DNA from: Ralstonia insidiosa
GTDB lineage: Bacteria > Pseudomonadota > Gammaproteobacteria > Burkholderiales > Burkholderiaceae
DNA length: 64,000 nt
Assembly: GCF_008801405.1 (NCBI RefSeq)
Contig: NZ_VZPV01000002.1
Coordinates: 868,001-932,000, forward strand
Direction of reading: 5' to 3'
The notes below the pieces were generated by a model. The model saw only the letters and a list, made by a program, of their open reading frames with translations, was not told the DNA's origin and did not search any database. Below are positions 60,167 through 64,000 of this stretch, piece by piece (the stretch's first letter is position 1; each line of letters opens with the position of its first letter). Position numbers and translations under genes: made by a program.

Positions 60167-60574
60167 ATGTCGCTATTCAAGGTGATGGATGTGGCTGGCA
60201 GCGCGCTCACCGCGCAGTCCAAGCGCATGAACGTGGTGGCCTCCAACCTGGCCAACGCCGAGAGCGTGACGGGGCCCAACGGCACCGCCTACCGCGCCAA
60301 GCAGGTGGTGTTCTCGCCCGAGCAGGGGGCTGACGACTACGCCACGGGCGTGTCGGTCGACCGCGTGGTGGAAGACACCGTCACCCCCATGAAGCGCATG
60401 CACCAGCCGGGCAACCCGCTGGCCGATGCCGACGGCTACGTGACCATGCCGAACGTGGATCCGGTCGAAGAAATGGTCAACATGATTTCCGCCTCGCGTT
60501 CGTACCAGGCCAATGTGGAAGTCGCCAACACCACCAAGACGATGGCCGCCAAGGCCCTGACCCTGGGCCAGTAA
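60167..60574 (+). CDS. flgC: Flagellar basal-body rod protein FlgC
   Basis: A 135-residue proximal rod protein: MDVAGSALTAQSKRMNVVAS NLANAE-type N-terminus and the FlgC C-terminus VEEMVNMISASRSYQANVEV. It assembles with FlgB and FlgF. Start ATG 60167. The 198-bp gap after flgB contains purine-rich, repetitive AGCAAGACA-like sequence but no gene. Confidence 0.93.
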   Translation: MSLFKVMDVAGSALTAQSKRMNVVASNLANAESVTGPNGTAYRAKQVVFSPEQGADDYATGVSVDRVVEDTVTPMKRMHQPGNPLADADGYVTMPNVDPVEEMVNMISASRSYQANVEVANTTKTMAAKALTLGQ

Positions 60575-60611
60575 GCGGCCCCCGCTCAAGCCTCCTAAGC
60601 GAGATACGACT

Positions 60612-61277
60612 ATGACCGTCAGCTCCACGACAAGCACCACGGGTACCACCGGTACCACGAGCACGACCACCGGCAACAACCTGGCGATCACCAGCGGTAC
60701 CGATCTGCAGAGCACGTTCCTGCAGATGCTGGTGGCGCAGTTGAAGAACCAGGATCCGCTGAACCCGATGGACAACTCGCAGATGACCACGCAGCTCGCG
60801 CAAATCAACACGGTCAGCGGGATCCAGCAGTTGAACACCACGATGTCCAGCATGCTCACGCAGAACGCTGCCACGCAGGCTTCATCGATGATCGGCCGGA
60901 CGGTGCAGGTGCCGTCGTCCAACCTCACGCTGGCGTCCGGCAAGGCCAACTTTGGCATCTCGGTGCCTAATGGCGCCGATGACGTGGTCGTCACCATCAA
61001 GAATGCGGCCGGGGTTGCGGTGCGTACCGTTGATCTGGGCCAGATGACGGCCGGCTCCGGCAACTACACCTGGAACGGCAAGGACGACAAGGGCAACCAG
61101 CTTGCCGATGGCAACTACACGATCAGTACTGCGGCCACGCTCAACGGCCAAACCACCACGGCAAACGCGCTGGGCACCGACAAGGTGGCCGGCGTGACCA
61201 TCAACAACGGCACGATGCAATTGGTGCTGGCATCCGGCGGGACGGCCAAGCTGTCTGACGTCGCTTCTATTCAGTAA
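60612..61277 (+). CDS. flgD: Flagellar hook assembly (capping) protein FlgD
   Basis: A 221-residue hook scaffolding protein. After a Thr/Ser/Gly-rich N-terminus comes LQSTFLQMLVAQLKNQDPLN with PMDNSQMTTQLAQIN, the FlgD signature. The C-terminal part has FlgD Ig-like and tudor-like domains (YTWNGKDDKGNQLADGNYTI). It caps the growing hook and is replaced later. It follows flgC by 37 bp. Confidence 0.93.
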   Translation: MTVSSTTSTTGTTGTTSTTTGNNLAITSGTDLQSTFLQMLVAQLKNQDPLNPMDNSQMTTQLAQINTVSGIQQLNTTMSSMLTQNAATQASSMIGRTVQVPSSNLTLASGKANFGISVPNGADDVVVTIKNAAGVAVRTVDLGQMTAGSGNYTWNGKDDKGNQLADGNYTISTAATLNGQTTTANALGTDKVAGVTINNGTMQLVLASGGTAKLSDVASIQ

Positions 61278-61327
61278 CGGGCCCGTCTCAGACACGCCCG
61301 CCGCATTTCTATTCTCGGGAGAACACT

Positions 61328-62539
61328 ATGGGATTCCAGCAAGGCCTGAGCGGTCTCGACGCCGCCTCTCAAAACCTCGATGTGATCGGCAGCAACGTCG
61401 CCAATGCCAACACCGTCGGCTACAAGAAATCGACCGCCGAGTTTGGCGACGTGTACGCACGTTCGCTGGTGGGTGCTACCGACAATCAGGTTGGCCAGGG
61501 CGTGAGCGTGACCCGGGTGTCGCAGTCGTTCACGCAGGGCAACGTGACCAACACCGGCAACCCGCTGGACATCGCCATCAACGGCACGGGCTTCTACCGC
61601 ATGGTGGACGCGAGCAGCGGCCAGGTGTCGTACACGCGTAACGGCCAGTTCCAGACCGACAAGAACGGCTACATCATCTCCGCCACCGGCCAGAATTTGA
61701 CCGGCTACGGTGTGGATAACACCGGCAAGGTCAACACCGCCGTGCTGACCAACCTGAAGATTCCGGTCAATGACCTGGCGCCGCTGGCCACCACCAACAC
61801 CGCGTTCGGGGTGAACCTTGACGCTGCCGCCACGCCGCCGACCACCACGCCGTTCTCGGCCACCAACTCGGCCACGTTCAACCACTCCGTTTCGGAACAG
61901 GTGTACGACGGCACGGGCACGGCCCACATGCTGACCAACTACTACGTGAATACGGGCCCTGGTACATGGGCGGTGTACTCGCAGGTCGATGGCAACAACC
62001 CGACTGGCGGTAACCCGGTCTCCACGCTGACCTTCAATGCCAGCGGTGCACTGACCACCAACCCCAGCAAGGTTGCCGTGGCCTTTGGCGGCATGAGCAT
62101 CGCCAACATGGACTTCACCGGCACCACGCAATACGGCGGCGGCTACAACGACACCGCCCCCGGCGTTTCGCAGGACGGCTACGCCACTGGCCGCCTGGCC
62201 AGCTACGCGGTGGGTACCGACGGCACCATCACTGCGCGCTATTCCAACGGCCGCACCGCCGTGCTGGGTCAGGTTGCCATGGCCAACTTCAAGGCACCGG
62301 AAGGCCTGCAGAACATCGGCGGCAACCAGTGGGTGGAAACGTCCAACTCGGGCGCCCCGAACCTGGGCACGCCGGGCATGGGTTCGTTCGGCTTGCTGCA
62401 GTCGTCGGCGGTGGAGCAATCCAACGTGGATCTGTCGGCCGAGCTGGTGAACATGATCATTGCCCAGCGCTCGTACCAGGCCAATGCGCAAACCATCAAG
62501 ACGCAGGACACCATCCTGCAGACGCTGGTGACCATGTAA
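61328..62539 (+). CDS. flgE: Flagellar hook protein FlgE
   Basis: A 403-residue hook subunit. The N-terminal MGFQQGLSGLDAASQNLDVI and SNVANANTVGYKKS and the C-terminal ELVNMIIAQRSYQANAQTIK are the conserved terminal helices that form the hook core. The middle region is the variable exposed domain. Follows flgD by 50 bp. Confidence 0.94.
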   Translation: MGFQQGLSGLDAASQNLDVIGSNVANANTVGYKKSTAEFGDVYARSLVGATDNQVGQGVSVTRVSQSFTQGNVTNTGNPLDIAINGTGFYRMVDASSGQVSYTRNGQFQTDKNGYIISATGQNLTGYGVDNTGKVNTAVLTNLKIPVNDLAPLATTNTAFGVNLDAAATPPTTTPFSATNSATFNHSVSEQVYDGTGTAHMLTNYYVNTGPGTWAVYSQVDGNNPTGGNPVSTLTFNASGALTTNPSKVAVAFGGMSIANMDFTGTTQYGGGYNDTAPGVSQDGYATGRLASYAVGTDGTITARYSNGRTAVLGQVAMANFKAPEGLQNIGGNQWVETSNSGAPNLGTPGMGSFGLLQSSAVEQSNVDLSAELVNMIIAQRSYQANAQTIKTQDTILQTLVTM

Positions 62540-62591
62540 GCACTGGATTGTCCTAACAGCCATCACCTGAACGCCCATCTAGGAACCTCGC

Positions 62592-63329
62592 ATGGACCGC
62601 TCAATTTACGTGTCGATGACTGGCGTGAAGCACCTGTTCGACCAACAGGCCGCCAGCGCCAACAACCTGGCCAACGCCAGCACCACCGGCTTCAAGGCGC
62701 AGATCGACGCGTTCCATACGGTGGGTGTGCAGGGCGATGGCTCGCCCACGCGCAGCTATGTGATGGCATCGGCCATCGGCACAGACGTGACGCCAGGCCC
62801 GATCGAGACCACCGGCCGTTCTCTGGATGTGGCAGTCGACGGGCAGGGCTACTTTGCCGTGCAGGCCGCGGATGGCTCCGAGGCGTACACCCGCGCGGGC
62901 ACGTTTCAACTGAGTGCCGACGGCACCATCGTCACCCTGGCCGGCCAGCCGGTGATGGGTGATGGCGGCCCGATCACGCTGCCGCCCAACACGACGGTGC
63001 AGTTTGCCAAGGACGGCACGGTCAACGCCATCAGCGCGGACAACGTCACGCCGCCGGTGTCGCTGGGCCGTCTGAAGCTGGTCAGCATTGACCCTTCAAA
63101 CCTGAACCGTGGCACTGACGGCCTGTTCCGTCAGCGTGATGGGCAGGACGCCGACACGAATGAAAACGTGCGCATCACGCCCGGCGCACTGGAAGGCAGC
63201 AACGTCAACCTGACCGACTCGCTGGTCAACATGATTGAAATTTCGCGCCAGCTCGAGATGCAGATGAAATCGCTGCAGACGAGTGACACGAATGCCCAGT
63301 CGGCCAATGAACTGCTGCGCCACGCTTGA
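62592..63329 (+). CDS. flgF: Flagellar basal-body rod protein FlgF
   Basis: A 245-residue rod protein. MDRSIYVSMTGVKHLFDQQA and NNLANASTTGFKAQIDAF form the N-terminus; RSLDVAVDGQGYFAVQAADG is the FlgE/F/G domain, and LTDSLVNMIEISRQLEMQMK the C-terminal helix. It links the proximal rod to FlgG. Follows flgE by 52 bp. Confidence 0.94.
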   Translation: MDRSIYVSMTGVKHLFDQQAASANNLANASTTGFKAQIDAFHTVGVQGDGSPTRSYVMASAIGTDVTPGPIETTGRSLDVAVDGQGYFAVQAADGSEAYTRAGTFQLSADGTIVTLAGQPVMGDGGPITLPPNTTVQFAKDGTVNAISADNVTPPVSLGRLKLVSIDPSNLNRGTDGLFRQRDGQDADTNENVRITPGALEGSNVNLTDSLVNMIEISRQLEMQMKSLQTSDTNAQSANELLRHA

Positions 63330-63367
63330 TGCGTTGCGTGTGAACTGAATCAACCAAGGACTCGAAC

Positions 63368-64000
63368 ATGATTCGCTCCCTGTGGATTTCCAAGACCGGG
63401 ATGGACGCCCAGCAATCGCAGCTGGATGTCATCTCGAACAACCTGGCGAACGTCAACACGACGGGCTTCAAGCGCTCGCGCGCCGTGTTCGAAGACTTGC
63501 TGTACCAAAACGTGCGTGAGCCGGGGGCGCAATCGTCGCAACAGACCACGCTGCCTTCGGGCATGCAGGTCGGTACCGGCGTGCGCATCGTCGCCACCGA
63601 GCGCTTGCACACGCAGGGCAACCTGACGCAAACCGGCAACGCGACCGACGTGGCCATCAACGGCAACGGCTTCTTCCAGGTGCAGATGCCTGATGGCACT
63701 CTGGCGTATACGCGCGACGGTAGTTTCCAGGTCAACGCGCAGGGTCAGTTGGTGACCTCCAGCGGTTACCCGATCCAGCCGGCCATCACCATTCCGCAGA
63801 ACGCCACCAGCCTCACCGTGGGCAAGGATGGTGTGGTGACGGTCACCACGCCTGGCTCGGTCAACAACACCCAGGTCGGCACATTCCAGTTGGCCAACTT
63901 CATCAACCCGGCCGGTCTGCGCAGCATGGGCGAGAACCTGTATGCAGAGACCGAAGCCGCCGGCACGGCCAACCTGGCCAATCCGGGTTCCAACGGCACG
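63368..64000 (+). CDS. flgG: Flagellar distal rod protein FlgG (3' end beyond window)
   Basis: The first 211 codons of flgG. MIRSLWISKTGMDAQQSQLD and NNLANVNTTGFKRSRAVFED are the FlgG N-terminus; NATDVAINGNGFFQVQMPDG is the conserved rod domain. The usual length is about 260 residues, so about 50 codons are missing at the right edge. It forms the distal rod. Confidence 0.94.
   Translation, partial: MIRSLWISKTGMDAQQSQLDVISNNLANVNTTGFKRSRAVFEDLLYQNVREPGAQSSQQTTLPSGMQVGTGVRIVATERLHTQGNLTQTGNATDVAINGNGFFQVQMPDGTLAYTRDGSFQVNAQGQLVTSSGYPIQPAITIPQNATSLTVGKDGVVTVTTPGSVNNTQVGTFQLANFINPAGLRSMGENLYAETEAAGTANLANPGSNGT

Noticed and set aside
61271..62578. A 435-codon minus-strand open frame opposite flgE
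   Set aside because: Antisense to flgE, covering almost its exact length; no coding signature.

Overview
The window is high-GC DNA from a beta-proteobacterium, most probably a Ralstonia species of the pickettii/insidiosa/solanacearum group. This is inferred from the protein families (short H-NS protein with a C-terminal YRDP...GRGRAP motif, Gram-negative porin, long-form LeuA, many LysR regulators) and from leuA and the flg cluster lying close together, an arrangement I recall from the Ralstonia megaplasmid/second chromosome. No database search was possible. There is no prophage, IS element, tRNA, rRNA or CRISPR array. The window is dense chromosomal DNA with small catabolic operons, each next to its own regulator.

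Layout. 1-10071: 5' fragment of an ohr gene, a small membrane protein, a methyltransferase/GST pair with a GlxA-type regulator, an MFS transporter, a phosphoesterase overlapping a GNAT acetyltransferase, a chemotaxis receptor with a sigma-28 promoter, and an exported M20 peptidase. 10072-15097: a dispersed palindromic repeat, then an SDR and CGNR-type regulator divergent from a nitronate monooxygenase and an alpha/beta hydrolase, with two similar operator-like dyads. 15356-29870: a large lysine/pipecolate-type catabolic locus (below). 29995-32640: PadR regulator, second nitronate monooxygenase, SnoaL-like protein, universal stress protein. 32744-36642: CitMHS transporter/AtuA/LysR operon. 36832-42548: hydrolase, Cd/Zn/Pb efflux ATPase with a MerR-type promoter, DUF4139 protein, CadR/PbrR regulator and a Cys-rich copper-storage-like protein. 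42685-44579: leuA with a leucine-rich leader ORF. 45017-48911: molybdenum hydroxylase genes, ohr and a MocA-like cytidylyltransferase. 49372-56454: a lipoprotein, a frameshifted GGDEF/EAL gene, H-NS, a GntR regulator, a sigma-54 porin and a LuxR-type regulator with a degenerate receiver. 56905-64000: flgN, flgM and flgA on the minus strand, divergent from flgBCDEFG, with a 269-bp nested palindromic element between flgA and flgB.

The most coherent system is 15356-29870. One operon encodes a PotABCD-type ABC importer, a three-subunit opine-oxidase-like flavin dehydrogenase and an ALDH7-family alpha-aminoadipate semialdehyde dehydrogenase. The next encodes a DUF1338 2-oxoadipate dioxygenase/decarboxylase (HglS type), a LysN-like aminotransferase and a D-2-hydroxyglutarate dehydrogenase-like flavoprotein. 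Together they would convert an imported cyclic imino acid such as pipecolate, or a lysine-derived opine, through 2-aminoadipate, 2-oxoadipate and D-2-hydroxyglutarate to 2-oxoglutarate, with an IclR and a LysR regulator beside the two operons.

Other notable signals are the leucine-rich leader ORF whose stop overlaps the leuA start, the nested palindrome 17 bp from the flgA start, a metal-ATPase gene whose promoter -10 lies 6 bp before its ATG, an AphA-like dyad beside a PadR regulator, and a frameshift at a (GC)4 tract in a c-di-GMP gene.
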